Assembly: GCA_041946825.1 (NCBI GenBank)
Contig: JBHGBD010000010.1
Span: 62,001 to 126,000, forward strand
From: CAZTHM01 sp041946825
Lineage (GTDB): Bacteria > Acidobacteriota > Terriglobia > UBA7540
Direction of reading: 5' to 3'
Length of the DNA stretch: 64,000 nucleotides
Shown: in pieces, positions 1-7,679 of the stretch
Layout: every line of letters begins with the position of its first letter
Numbering within the stretch: the first letter of the stretch is position 1
Program-made: the position numbers and the translations under genes
The notes under the pieces: model-generated
Seen by the model: only the letters and a program-made list of their open reading frames with translations
Database searches by the model: none
What the model was told of the DNA's origin: nothing

Positions 1-504
1 GAATCGCTTTTCATCGGGCGTGAGCTGGTTGCGATACCGCCGCGGGCCCGCCAGGTTATTGATCATCTCCTGAAGCTGCCAGAAGGCGCCCATCTGCTTC
101 GCGGCGGTCTCCATGGCGTCGGCGCTCTTCAGCTCCGCTCGGACGCGCTCGAGCGAAGGGAACTCCTTCATGTAGGGCGGGTTAGTCGCCTGCAAGGTTG
201 CACTCGGCGGCGTTGCGGGCGCGCTCACACTGCAACCCTTTACGCGATCCACCATCTGCGGGCCGGAGGTGTAGGCGTCGGAATCCCACTGTCCGTTCTG
301 GCCAGCCTTGTAAAAACACACCTGACCTTTGGGGCGGTTTTCGCAGCGATAGATGATGTACGTTAACCCGTTGGGGCACTGATAGGGGACGTTGAATTGT
401 AGGGAGGTTTGGGCACGCGGCGCCACGGCCGTTGAAGTGAACTCCAGCAGGAGGACCATCAGGGGCGAGAGGATAGAATGCGCGTTGAATCTGGGTTCTT
501 TCAT
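1..504 (-). CDS. Secreted protein of unknown function (C-terminus outside window)
   Basis: The minus strand stays open from an ATG at 504 to the window edge, giving at least 168 residues, so the C-terminal end is missing. A strong ribosome site (GGAGGA) lies about 8 bases upstream of the ATG. The N-terminus (MKEPRFNAHSILSPLMVLLL) looks like a signal peptide. The mature part carries several cysteines (around YQCPNGLTYIIYRCENRP and QVCFYKAG), which suggests a small disulfide-bonded exported domain, followed by a charged helical stretch (LERVRAELKSADAMETAAKQ). I do not recognise the family. The next gene on the same strand, a lipoprotein, lies directly upstream, so the two may be co-transcribed. 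Confidence 0.6.
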   Translation of the reverse strand, partial: MKEPRFNAHSILSPLMVLLLEFTSTAVAPRAQTSLQFNVPYQCPNGLTYIIYRCENRPKGQVCFYKAGQNGQWDSDAYTSGPQMVDRVKGCSVSAPATPPSATLQATNPPYMKEFPSLERVRAELKSADAMETAAKQMGAFWQLQEMINNLAGPRRYRNQLTPDEKRF

Positions 505-541
505 CGGACCGTCCTCCTTCCTGCCTGGTTCCGTCTGCGGA

Positions 542-856
542 CTAGGATTTCGACTTCTTCAACATCCCGATAAATCCCGGTCCGCTGAGCGAGCCGTCGT
601 TATGAATTTCGAAGTCCGCCTCATTCTCTTTGCACTTGAGGTGGAGCTTCTTGCCCTCCACCTTGTAGGTGCACGCTTCGGTCTCACCCATCATCGTGAA
701 AGACGCCTCTCCGCCCGACCGGAGATCGAGCGTCACCATGCCGCTGGCATTCGAGTACGTGCCCTCCATCTTCGAACCTCCGCAGGCGATGGCGGCGAGG
801 CTCAGCAATAGAACGATCCCCAGGGACAACGATTTGTGAAGGGCCTGACGATGCAT
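542..856 (-). CDS. Small putative lipoprotein
   Basis: A 104-residue protein. I start it at the ATG at 856 rather than at an in-frame start 8 codons upstream, because AAGGAG sits just before 856. The N-terminus (MHRQALHKSLSLGIVLLLSL) is a signal peptide running into AAIACGG, a plausible lipobox with Cys as the first mature residue. The rest is a short beta-rich domain (GTYSNASGMVTLDLRSGGEA, TYKVEGKKLHLKC, DFEIHNDGSLSG) that resembles small lipocalin-like or META-like exported domains, without a firm match. It is followed 37 bases later by another exported protein. The function is unknown. Confidence 0.6.
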   Translation of the reverse strand: MHRQALHKSLSLGIVLLLSLAAIACGGSKMEGTYSNASGMVTLDLRSGGEASFTMMGETEACTYKVEGKKLHLKCKENEADFEIHNDGSLSGPGFIGMLKKSKS

Positions 857-913
857 TGTGTTTTCTCCTTTTGGCCGCAAAAGCGGCGAATGGATTGGTT
901 GATACCTCGAACG

Positions 914-980
914 GTAGCGGCGGCGTCCCCGCCGCTCAATCCGGAAACAATGGTCGGCGATGGGGACATCGCCGCTACAG
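914..980. repeat. Two short hairpin repeats (REP-like)
   Basis: Between the lipoprotein and the propeller gene lie two perfect hairpins: AGCGGCGG/CCGCCGCT (916-923 with 929-936) and GGCGATG/CATCGCC (956-962 with 967-973). They have the same style (gcggcg...cgccgctac) as units at 8901-8940, which suggests a dispersed genomic repeat family. They may also stop transcription of the propeller gene. Confidence 0.5.
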
Positions 981-997
981 TGAATGGCGTCGCTACC

Positions 998-3004
998 TTA
1001 CCGCGCCATCGCGAGCATCGTGTCCAGGCTCGTTTCCGGCGAGGGCGCGATGCTGACGCGTTTCAGGTTGTTGTCGTCCTGGGTGACGAACGACAGCGTG
1101 CCGTCCTGCGCAATTTCCCAGGAACCATGGACATTCGAGAAGAACCCCTGGATCGCGTAGAGCCCTTCGTAAACGGGTTTGCCATCCACGAAGACGCGGA
1201 AGCCTGGGGCACCCTGCATGGTGTCGTTGCGCGCCCAGACCAGGTGTTTGCTGTCAGGCGTGAAAGCCAGCATGGTGTATATCCCTTGGCCCGTCGCCGC
1301 GGGAATCTCGAGGACTTTTCCGTCCAGGAACACCCCTTTCATCCCCCCGCCCTCGTGGAAGTGCGCGATGTGCTTGCTGTCCGGGCTCCAGACGTATCGA
1401 GGCTCGCTCATAAAGGGGTTCCCGATATACGAACTCGACTGCGGGACACCATCCACGACGAGTAGGCGACGCATCAACGTCTCACCCATAATGTAGGCGC
1501 AGCGTGTCCCGTCTGGACTGAAGCCGAGGGCTTCCGCCACAACCGCTTTCAATCGCGTGGTCTTCCCATCAACAAACAACTGTGACTGCAGACCTGACAT
1601 GACTCCCCCGACGCGGCCGCCAGAGGGAGCAGTTACGGGCTCCACCAGCCCTTCGAACGCCTGGGACTCCTGGTCGCCTACCACCACGAACGATTTGTTC
1701 GCTTGCGCCCAGGCTTGATACACAACCTTGGTGGAATCGGCCGTGAAGGAAACTTTGTCGACCCTGAAGTAGTCGAGCTCCTTCTTGCCATCCACGAACA
1801 CATACTCCTTGCCCGGCGTTCCACTCACCTTGCTCGCGTAATGCTTGCCGTCAGGGCTGAAAACAGGATCATTGTAATGGCCGTTGGCGGTGCCGATGAT
1901 CTCGCTCCCTGGCACCTTCCTGCCTCCGACTACCAGGAACTGCACCGCCTGGGTAGCGAATTGGCCTACGACGACCGCGGCGACGGTCATATCTCCGACG
2001 GGAGGAATAAAGAGGCGGATAGTTCCCGCGCGCATGATCGGCTTACCGTCAAGAAGCAGATCCGTGGCCGTCCCTTTGCCGAGACCCAGGTTGACGGTCA
2101 TCTGGGTGTAGAGGTGTTTGCTGTCGGCGCTCCACTGCGGGCTGCCGGCTCGATAAGGAGCCGGCTTGCCGTCAATGATCAGCAGCCAGGGTTTCTGCTT
2201 GGCGGGGTCGTTCCAGATGTAAGCGTAGTGGTCACCGTCCGGGCTGAACGTGGGCACCGGGGCCAATTCCGCCCAGCCGCCGGGCGGGTTCGACACGCCG
2301 TCAATAACGAGCCGGACGTAGGCATAGGAATTGGAGGGGTAGACTTGACTCAGGTAATAGACGTGCTTGCTGTTGGAAGTGAAACCGAGATTGGCACAGA
2401 GGCTGTTGAAACCCCCGGCGGCGGCCGGTTCCGAGGTGCGCGCCAGTTCTTTGCCGTCCACCATGACGACGACCTCGTTGCCCGCGCGAGCGCAGTAGGC
2501 GTAGCGGTTCCCGTCCGGACTGAACGCGACCTTTGTGGACCCCGCCCCGCCGAAGGTGTACTGTGGCGCGAGAATCTCGTCGAACTTCGGCCCCTCGACG
2601 CCGTTGTACCAAACCACCTGGCGGCTGCCGCTCAGCGCCACCGTGGCCACGTTCACGCGGCGCGGGCTGACGGTGAACTCGGCGCCCTGTTGCACCGGCG
2701 CCATCACTTTCTCCTCGATCTTCGTGCCGGGTGGCGGCGCAGTCGGGCCGGAGGCGGCAGCCGCAGCTTGCGCGGGAGCCGGCTGCTGCCCGCGCGTCGG
2801 CCTCTGCCCCGGCTGCGGCGGGCCCGACTGTTGCTGAGGCTGCGGTTTTTGCTGCGGTTGTTGTTTCTGCTGCTGCGCCTTGCGCGCCGCTTCCTTCATC
2901 TTGTCCCAAATGCTTTGCGCGTGGGTGAGGCTCCGACCCACGCCAAGCGCGATGAGTCCGACCATCACCGACACCGCAACCTTTCGCATGGCTGAATGGT
3001 GCAT
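998..3004 (-). CDS. Secreted WD40/TolB-like beta-propeller protein
   Basis: About 668 residues from an ATG at 3004, chosen because GGGAGG lies 9 bases upstream; an in-frame start at 3028 lacks this. A signal peptide (MRKVAVSVMVGLIALGVG) ends near THAQS. A low-complexity region rich in Gln and Pro follows (roughly residues 35-75). The rest is built of about ten repeats of 40-60 residues with the pattern FSPDG..YAY and VFVDGK, typical of PD40/TolB-like propeller blades. Such proteins bind ligands or partners in the periplasm and have no obvious active site. The blades repeatedly contain a 'VDGK' turn. The biological role is unknown. Confidence 0.7.
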   Translation of the reverse strand: MHHSAMRKVAVSVMVGLIALGVGRSLTHAQSIWDKMKEAARKAQQQKQQPQQKPQPQQQSGPPQPGQRPTRGQQPAPAQAAAAASGPTAPPPGTKIEEKVMAPVQQGAEFTVSPRRVNVATVALSGSRQVVWYNGVEGPKFDEILAPQYTFGGAGSTKVAFSPDGNRYAYCARAGNEVVVMVDGKELARTSEPAAAGGFNSLCANLGFTSNSKHVYYLSQVYPSNSYAYVRLVIDGVSNPPGGWAELAPVPTFSPDGDHYAYIWNDPAKQKPWLLIIDGKPAPYRAGSPQWSADSKHLYTQMTVNLGLGKGTATDLLLDGKPIMRAGTIRLFIPPVGDMTVAAVVVGQFATQAVQFLVVGGRKVPGSEIIGTANGHYNDPVFSPDGKHYASKVSGTPGKEYVFVDGKKELDYFRVDKVSFTADSTKVVYQAWAQANKSFVVVGDQESQAFEGLVEPVTAPSGGRVGGVMSGLQSQLFVDGKTTRLKAVVAEALGFSPDGTRCAYIMGETLMRRLLVVDGVPQSSSYIGNPFMSEPRYVWSPDSKHIAHFHEGGGMKGVFLDGKVLEIPAATGQGIYTMLAFTPDSKHLVWARNDTMQGAPGFRVFVDGKPVYEGLYAIQGFFSNVHGSWEIAQDGTLSFVTQDDNNLKRVSIAPSPETSLDTMLAMAR

Positions 3005-3427
3005 TGCGACAGACCTCCCGCTCAACAAAGGTCACACCCTGGTTTGAAGGATGTTCAAGTTTTAAGAACTGCCCTGGGTTCCTGACGCGGATACTAGCAC
3101 AGATGCGTGATGGCGGGCATAAAAGATAATACCAAGCCTCTGTTTGACCGGCTTGGTCTTATTAACTGATAGATTAATACACATGGGTTGCGTCTGTGGC
3201 AACAGTGAGTCGAAGCGCGTGGCGGAGCAGGGAGCGTCGCCCTTCAGGGCGGCATCCCGGCGCGAAGCCCGGCGCCACGCCTGAACTCAGGACGCTGAAA
3301 TTGCCGGGCGCAGGTTGACGCCCTTTCGCGCGGCAGGTTAAAATAGGTGTTTGGGCTCGTGCTGGAATGGACTCCGGAAGTCTCCTCCCTGGTTCGCGCC
3401 CCACACCCAGAACCTGAAGGTAGTGTC
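3005..3427. other. Intergenic region upstream of efp
   Basis: About 420 bases between the divergent propeller gene and efp. It contains a GC-rich block around 3225-3290 with inverted pieces (cggcgcgaagcccggcg), similar in style to the repeats elsewhere in the window, and a good housekeeping promoter at 3315-3344. No further gene is supported. Confidence 0.5.
3315..3344 (+). promoter_or_regulatory. Sigma-70-type promoter for efp
   Basis: A -35 box TTGACG (3315-3320) and a -10 box TAAAAT (3339-3344) are separated by 18 bases. The start codon of efp is about 84 bases downstream, which leaves a short leader. Confidence 0.55.
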
Positions 3428-3985
3428 ATGAATGCAAACGATCTCCGGCCGGGCATGGTGATCCGGCACAACAACGAACTTTACTCGATCCACAAGGCGG
3501 AGCACCGCACCCCGGGCAACCTGCGGGCGTTTGTGCAGGCGCGCATGCGTAACCTGCGCACCGGCGCCCTCAGCGACTACCGTTTCCGCTCCACCGACGC
3601 CGTCGAGCGCGCCATGCTGGACGAAACGGAGATGCAGTACCTCTATGCCGACGGCGACACCTACTGCTTCATGAACACCGCGAATTACGAGCAGGTTCAT
3701 CTGCACAAGGAAGTCATCGGCGATCGCGCGCTCTATCTGATCCCCGACGTCATGCTCAAGGTGGTGTACTACGAAGGCCGGCCGGTGGATATCGAACTGC
3801 CGGCAACGGTGGACCTGAAGGTCGTCGAGACCGAGCCGGGCATCAAGGGCGCCTCGGCCACCAACGTCACCAAACCCGCCACCATGGAGACCGGGCTGAT
3901 CGTCCAGGTTCCTCCCTTCATCAACGAGGGCGAAACCATCCGCGTCGATACCGCCGACGGGGCGTATCTCGAGCGGGCGAAATAG
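3428..3985 (+). CDS. efp: Translation elongation factor P
   Basis: A 185-residue protein of normal EF-P length, with the KOW-like N-terminal domain (MNANDLRPGMVIRHNNELY), the middle OB domain (DTYCFMNTANYEQVHLHKE) and the C-terminal OB domain ending in the usual signature region (GASATNVTKPATMETGLIVQ, then VPPFINEGE and IRVDT). EF-P binds between the ribosomal P and E sites and relieves stalling at polyproline. The loop that normally carries a modified Lys or Arg at its tip reads HRTPGNLRAF, so the tip residue (about residue 31) is Asn. The ATG at 3428 matches the family N-terminus; an in-frame start 27 codons upstream is rejected. A promoter lies upstream and a terminator-like hairpin downstream. 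Confidence 0.95.
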   Translation: MNANDLRPGMVIRHNNELYSIHKAEHRTPGNLRAFVQARMRNLRTGALSDYRFRSTDAVERAMLDETEMQYLYADGDTYCFMNTANYEQVHLHKEVIGDRALYLIPDVMLKVVYYEGRPVDIELPATVDLKVVETEPGIKGASATNVTKPATMETGLIVQVPPFINEGETIRVDTADGAYLERAK

Positions 3986-4015
3986 CTGAAAAGCAGTCGA
4001 GGAAGTCGAAGCGTC

Positions 4016-4061
4016 GAAGAGTTGAAGGCGGGCAGCGAACAGTCAGGCCCTTCAACTCTTC
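4016..4061. terminator. Bidirectional terminator-like hairpin
   Basis: The arms GAAGAGTTGAAGG (4016-4028) and CCTTCAACTCTTC (4049-4061) are perfectly complementary over 13 bases around a 20-base loop. The hairpin lies between the converging ends of efp and the next minus-strand gene, the expected place for a shared terminator. Short T runs follow on the plus strand (aacttttc), but there is no classical long T tract. Confidence 0.5.
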
Positions 4062-4084
4062 AACTTTTCAACTCTTTGACTTGT

Positions 4085-4933
4085 CTAAAACGGAATTTCC
4101 CGGTCCGTCTCGATTTCCAGTCCTTGCGGAGTGATATTGTAAGTAGCGAGGTGGCGGGGCGGTTTGCGGCCGTGGATCTGTTCGCGGATGTACTCGTCTT
4201 CTTTCAGGTAGCGGATCAGGACTTTCTCGCCTTCCACATCCATCTTCCCGTCGTACACGTCGTGCGTTTCCCAAAGTGATTTCAGGTTCTGCCCGTCGAA
4301 GGCATAGAGCGCGGCGCTCAGTCGCGGCTGGCTTTTGCCGGGGCGCGTGCCCCAGATGAAGAATCGAAAAGCCTCATCGCGCGCGGGAAGGAATTCGTAG
4401 TGAAGATCGACGAAGGGCGTAAAGTTCGTGACGGCGGCGAGGCGCGTCTGCCCGTCGCGCTGCTCGAAGAGCATGACGACGTTCACGCGATTGAAGCGCG
4501 TCCAGCCCAGCGAGTAGCCTGCGCCGATCACGAGGCCGCCCTTCCACGGCTCGACAAAGCAGGCGGGCTGCATGGTAATGGGATACTGAATCTTCTCGAA
4601 GACCGCTTCGATTTCGCGCCGCACGGCGACGGAATTGGCGCGCTCGGGCGATGCCGGGAGCCACGCCTGCATGTGGTCCACGACCAGCTTCTGGATGGCG
4701 TTCGTGGTTTCCGTGGCGTCGTCGATGTGCACGCCGCGCAGTTTCCATGAGAGGAACGCCACCCTGCCCGGCAAATCAGACGGCGGCGGCTCGGCACCCT
4801 TCTTCTTCTTTTTCGCCTCCGCCCCGCCTGCGCCGAGAGTTCCCACTACCACCACCAGCGCGACGAAGATGCGTACCCACCGTGCCCTCAAGAACCCTTT
4901 TCCAGTGGCCCAGGAATCCATAGCCCCTAGCAT
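4085..4933 (-). CDS. Exported or membrane-anchored protein of unknown function
   Basis: About 282 residues if started at the ATG at 4933; an ATG at 4921 is nearly as likely, and neither has a strong ribosome site. Near the N-terminus a hydrophobic helix (VRIFVALVVVVGTLGAGGAE) acts as a signal peptide or anchor and is followed by a Lys-rich stretch (AKKKKKGAE). The remaining 230 residues form a mixed alpha/beta domain (LVVDHMQAWLPASPERANSV, FNRVNVVMLFEQRDGQTRLA, LYAFDGQNLKSLWETHDVYD) that I do not recognise. A charged segment near the C-terminus (YLKEDEYIREQIHGRKPPRH) leads into a beta hairpin. The gene converges on efp. Confidence 0.6.
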   Translation of the reverse strand: MLGAMDSWATGKGFLRARWVRIFVALVVVVGTLGAGGAEAKKKKKGAEPPPSDLPGRVAFLSWKLRGVHIDDATETTNAIQKLVVDHMQAWLPASPERANSVAVRREIEAVFEKIQYPITMQPACFVEPWKGGLVIGAGYSLGWTRFNRVNVVMLFEQRDGQTRLAAVTNFTPFVDLHYEFLPARDEAFRFFIWGTRPGKSQPRLSAALYAFDGQNLKSLWETHDVYDGKMDVEGEKVLIRYLKEDEYIREQIHGRKPPRHLATYNITPQGLEIETDREIPF

Positions 4934-5144
4934 AACCCGACCCGCACGCTTGCGGAAGATGCTTCGCGGGCGCTTAGCAGTTGACAGGCGACAGTCGAAG
5001 GTTGAAAGCTGTAGCGCACACCTGTTCTGTAGGTCTGCGGCTTTTCTATCGGAAGGGCCGCGGACGTGAAGAACGCAGGCCCGCGCTACAGGGTCGTTGC
5101 CGGAGGTCTCGCGCGGGAGTATACTGGCGTTGATTGGACCACCC

Positions 5145-5321
5145 ATGGATTCCGAGGAACTGACCCAACTCGTTTCCCAACTTTCGCCCGAGGAGCAATC
5201 GGCGGTCAAAGAATTCGTCGCCTACCTGAAGGAGCGCAAAGCACCTCGAACCTCCTTCCAAGCGGCGATGGACGATTTCATCGCGGCCCACCCCGAACTG
5301 CTCCGCCGGCTCGCCCAGTGA
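5145..5321 (+). CDS. Putative antitoxin of a Doc-type toxin-antitoxin pair
   Basis: A 58-residue acidic-then-basic helical protein (MDSEELTQLVSQLSPEEQSA, then FQAAMDDFIAAHPELLRRLA). It lacks the beta-strand N-terminal DNA-binding domain of classic Phd, so it looks like a short toxin-neutralising peptide. Its TGA overlaps the GTG start of the Fic/Doc gene by four bases (GTGA), the usual translational coupling of such pairs. The ATG at 5145 is preferred although its ribosome site is weak. It is identified by context rather than by family resemblance. Confidence 0.6.
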   Translation: MDSEELTQLVSQLSPEEQSAVKEFVAYLKERKAPRTSFQAAMDDFIAAHPELLRRLAQ

Positions 5322-5695
5322 CTTTCTACCCTTCCCTCGATGAGGTGCTTGCCGCCCACGCGCGGCTGATTGCAATGTTTGGCGGTGCGCCAGGCATTCG
5401 CGACCGCGGGGCGCTCGATGCCGCGTTGCGCCGCCCACAGACGGGTCATTATCAGGATATTATTGCGGAGGCCGCGGCCCTGCTCGAAAGCCTTTCGGAG
5501 AATCACCCTTTTGTGGACGGCAACAAGCGCACGGCCATCACCGTGACCGCGGCGTTCCTGCGCATGAACGGCCTGCGCCTGCATTTTGACGACTCGGAAG
5601 CCTATCAGTTCTTGATGCAACTCTACGAAAAGAACGATTTCCATTTTGACCGGCTTAAGCCTTGGCTGCGCCAGCACATCCACCCTGTCCCTTGA
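5318..5695 (+). CDS. doc: Doc-family toxin (Fic-fold)
   Basis: A 125-residue protein starting at a GTG that overlaps the antitoxin stop. It carries the Fic/Doc core HPFVDGNKRTA, preceded by the usual IRDRGALDAALRRPQ segment and followed by AAFLRMNGLRL. Doc proteins have Lys where AMP-transferring Fic enzymes have Gly (GNKR against GNGR). Phage P1 Doc phosphorylates elongation factor Tu and so blocks translation, and the same activity is expected here by homology. The length matches Doc (about 126). No change is seen in the catalytic His, Asp, Asn or Lys-Arg. Confidence 0.9.
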   Translation: MTFYPSLDEVLAAHARLIAMFGGAPGIRDRGALDAALRRPQTGHYQDIIAEAAALLESLSENHPFVDGNKRTAITVTAAFLRMNGLRLHFDDSEAYQFLMQLYEKNDFHFDRLKPWLRQHIHPVP

Positions 5696-5775
5696 CCCGC
5701 AGCATCTGGCGGGTAAGCCGCTGGCGTGAAGAACTCAGTTCCGCGATACAATGGCGGAGCGTAACGAGGGGCGGG

Positions 5776-6366
5776 GTGAACTTCGATCAACCTTTCCGAA
5801 TTGCGCTGATCATTGGCGCGATGATTGTCTTCCCCGTCGCGGCGTATTACCGCTTCCGATCGCAGGCGACGGGCGAGAAGCTCGACCGCCGGCGCGAGGG
5901 ATTGTTCATCCTGATCGCGCTGCGGCTGGCGGGACTGTTTTGCATGTTGGGCATGGGCGCCTACATGGTGAATCCCTCGTGGATGGCGTGGTCGTCGCTG
6001 GCGCTGCCGGGCGCGGCGCGCTGGGCGGGCGTTGTCGTGGGCGCCGCGGGCGGAGGGTTGATGATCTGGGCGTTCGCCAACCTCGGCAAAAATTTGACGG
6101 ACACCGTCGTCACCCGGCGCGAGCACAGGCTGGTAACCGGCGGCCCGTACCGCTGGGTGCGCCACCCGTTCTACGATTCGGTGGCGCTCTGCATTCTCGG
6201 GTATTCGCTCGCCGCCGCCAACTGGTTCATCCTGCTGACCGGCGGAATGGCGTTCTTGCTAATCGTCGTCCGCACGCGCAAAGAAGAAGCGGAATTGCTC
6301 TCGCGCTTCGGCGATTCTTATCGCCAGTTCGTCGCCCGCACCGGACGCTTTTTGCCCAAGCTCTAG
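5776..6366 (+). CDS. Isoprenylcysteine carboxyl methyltransferase/PEMT-family membrane protein
   Basis: About 196 residues from a GTG at 5776, preceded by GAGGGGCGGG. Four to five hydrophobic helices are visible (FRIALIIGAMIVFPVAAYY, ILIALRLAGLFCMLGMGAYM, WAGVVVGAAGGGLMIWAFAN, CILGYSLAAANWFILLTGGM, AFLLIVV). The conserved C-terminal cofactor motif of ICMT/PEMT-like methyltransferases is present (GGPYRWVRHPFY), together with the trailing TRKEEAELLSRFGDSYRQF. These enzymes use S-adenosylmethionine at the inner membrane, but the substrate of the bacterial branch is mostly unknown. An upstream in-frame start would extend into the toxin gene and is rejected. Confidence 0.75.
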   Translation: MNFDQPFRIALIIGAMIVFPVAAYYRFRSQATGEKLDRRREGLFILIALRLAGLFCMLGMGAYMVNPSWMAWSSLALPGAARWAGVVVGAAGGGLMIWAFANLGKNLTDTVVTRREHRLVTGGPYRWVRHPFYDSVALCILGYSLAAANWFILLTGGMAFLLIVVRTRKEEAELLSRFGDSYRQFVARTGRFLPKL

Positions 6367-6437
6367 CGGCCCTTTCGCTCCAAGTTTTGAACGATCCGCT
6401 CAAGGGGTGGTCACGGACATGACTCCTCGAAAACAGC

Positions 6438-6466
6438 TTGCGTTGCAGCTAGAGGTCCGTTATCAT
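6438..6466 (+). promoter_or_regulatory. Possible promoter of the DCD / GNAT-ASCH unit
   Basis: TTGCGT (6438-6443) and TATCAT (6461-6466) are separated by 17 bases and lie 38 bases upstream of the start codon. The -10 box matches the consensus at five of six positions. Confidence 0.4.
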
Positions 6467-6503
6467 AGTTTCAAAGTTTCTCGCTGTTTAAGCGACTTCC
6501 AAA

Positions 6504-7679
6504 ATGGCAGAACCATGGGACGATTGGATTCCAGGGGTCCTTAACAGGCGGCAGATGCGCTGTTTGCTCGAAAAGGGCCTCATCATAGGAAAGCCCAAAG
6601 AGGAGTGGGACGATTCCTTAGATGGGTCCTCGCTTGACGTTACACTGTCCGACGAAGCATTTGAGATGCCCGAAGGGTCTGTAAAACCCTCACGAAAGGA
6701 TAAGTACAGTTGGCTTATCGACCAATTTGGGAAGAAATATCAGCCGTCGGGCGAGGGCACATTCACACTACACGCGAGGAAGACTTATGTCTTTAAGCTG
6801 AGAGAGCGGCTCAACACAAAGCGCCTGCTTGATGCAAGGATGCACGGGCAAGCCACAGCTAAGAGCTCTATTGGCCGGGTAGATGTGCTCGCTAGACTGA
6901 TCGTCGACGGAATGGACACCTACGAGTCCTTTAACGCGGATTCGCTGAAGGGCTCGAATGGGGACATGTACCTTGAGATTACGCCTATTACGTTTTATGT
7001 TAAAGTAAAATCAGGAAAAAGTCTGTCACAGCTAAGGCTTTTCAAGGGCGAGCCGGAAGACGCTAAGATGGAAGGCACTGAGTTGTTCAAGACGGCTCTT
7101 GGCCAAGATGCTGAGGGTGGAACACTATCCGTGGATTTGGACAACCTTGAAATCAACGGTTCTCGAGCAGCAGCGTTCTGTGCTTTGGAGAATGAGGTTG
7201 AGTCTGCGATTCCTCTTTGGAAAGAGCAGACCTCTGAATTGCCCGATCCGTGCAAGTTTTGGAAGTTCGTCGAGTCCGATAATGCCAAAAGATTAAAGAT
7301 TACTGAGAGGCAGTTCTACCTGCTAAGGTCTAAGGAAAGAATCCGAGTCCCGTCTGGAATCGCCATCTATTGCCGTGCCATCGACGAAACAATTGGCGAG
7401 ATGAGGATACATTACGCTGGCTTCGTGCATCCAAAGTTCGGGAAGGAGCGACAAGGCGATAAGGTTGGCACGCCTCTGATGTTTGAAGTTCGCGGTCATC
7501 AAGTTGATGTCAGCCTTGCGGATGGTGAAAAGATGGCCAAATTAATCTTTTATCGGATGTCGGAGGATTCCGATAGCAAGTCCGATTACGATCGGCAAGA
7601 ACTTAACCTATCCAAGTTCTTCGGGCCGTGGCCCCCAAACTTAAGGAGATATGCCGATGGCAGGGTTGAGCCAGCTTAG
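6504..7679 (+). CDS. dCTP deaminase/dUTPase-fold protein (two-domain DCD family)
   Basis: A 391-residue protein with two dUTPase-fold halves. The first half has GSSLDVTLS (41-49), KSSIGRVDVLARLIVDG (120-136) and MYLEITPITFYVKV (155-168). This reproduces the dCTP-deaminase pattern in which Ser and Arg of KSS.GR, the following Asp (135) and Glu158 of the LE motif line the active site. The second half has HYAGFVHPKFG (303-313) and TPLMFEVRGHQVDVSLADGE (323-342), like the C-terminal domain of the long bacterial DCD family (usually about 360-370 residues). Members turn dCTP into dUTP or hydrolyse dUTP. The gene is more AT-rich than its neighbours and overlaps the GNAT-ASCH gene. Both point to an acquired accessory pair, possibly for phage defence or modified-nucleotide metabolism. 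Confidence 0.75.
   Translation: MAEPWDDWIPGVLNRRQMRCLLEKGLIIGKPKEEWDDSLDGSSLDVTLSDEAFEMPEGSVKPSRKDKYSWLIDQFGKKYQPSGEGTFTLHARKTYVFKLRERLNTKRLLDARMHGQATAKSSIGRVDVLARLIVDGMDTYESFNADSLKGSNGDMYLEITPITFYVKVKSGKSLSQLRLFKGEPEDAKMEGTELFKTALGQDAEGGTLSVDLDNLEINGSRAAAFCALENEVESAIPLWKEQTSELPDPCKFWKFVESDNAKRLKITERQFYLLRSKERIRVPSGIAIYCRAIDETIGEMRIHYAGFVHPKFGKERQGDKVGTPLMFEVRGHQVDVSLADGEKMAKLIFYRMSEDSDSKSDYDRQELNLSKFFGPWPPNLRRYADGRVEPA

Noticed and set aside
1703..2995. Plus-strand open frame of 430 residues
   Set aside because: It lies opposite the propeller gene. Its translation is Arg/His/Val-rich with no domain, as expected from the antisense of GC-rich coding DNA.
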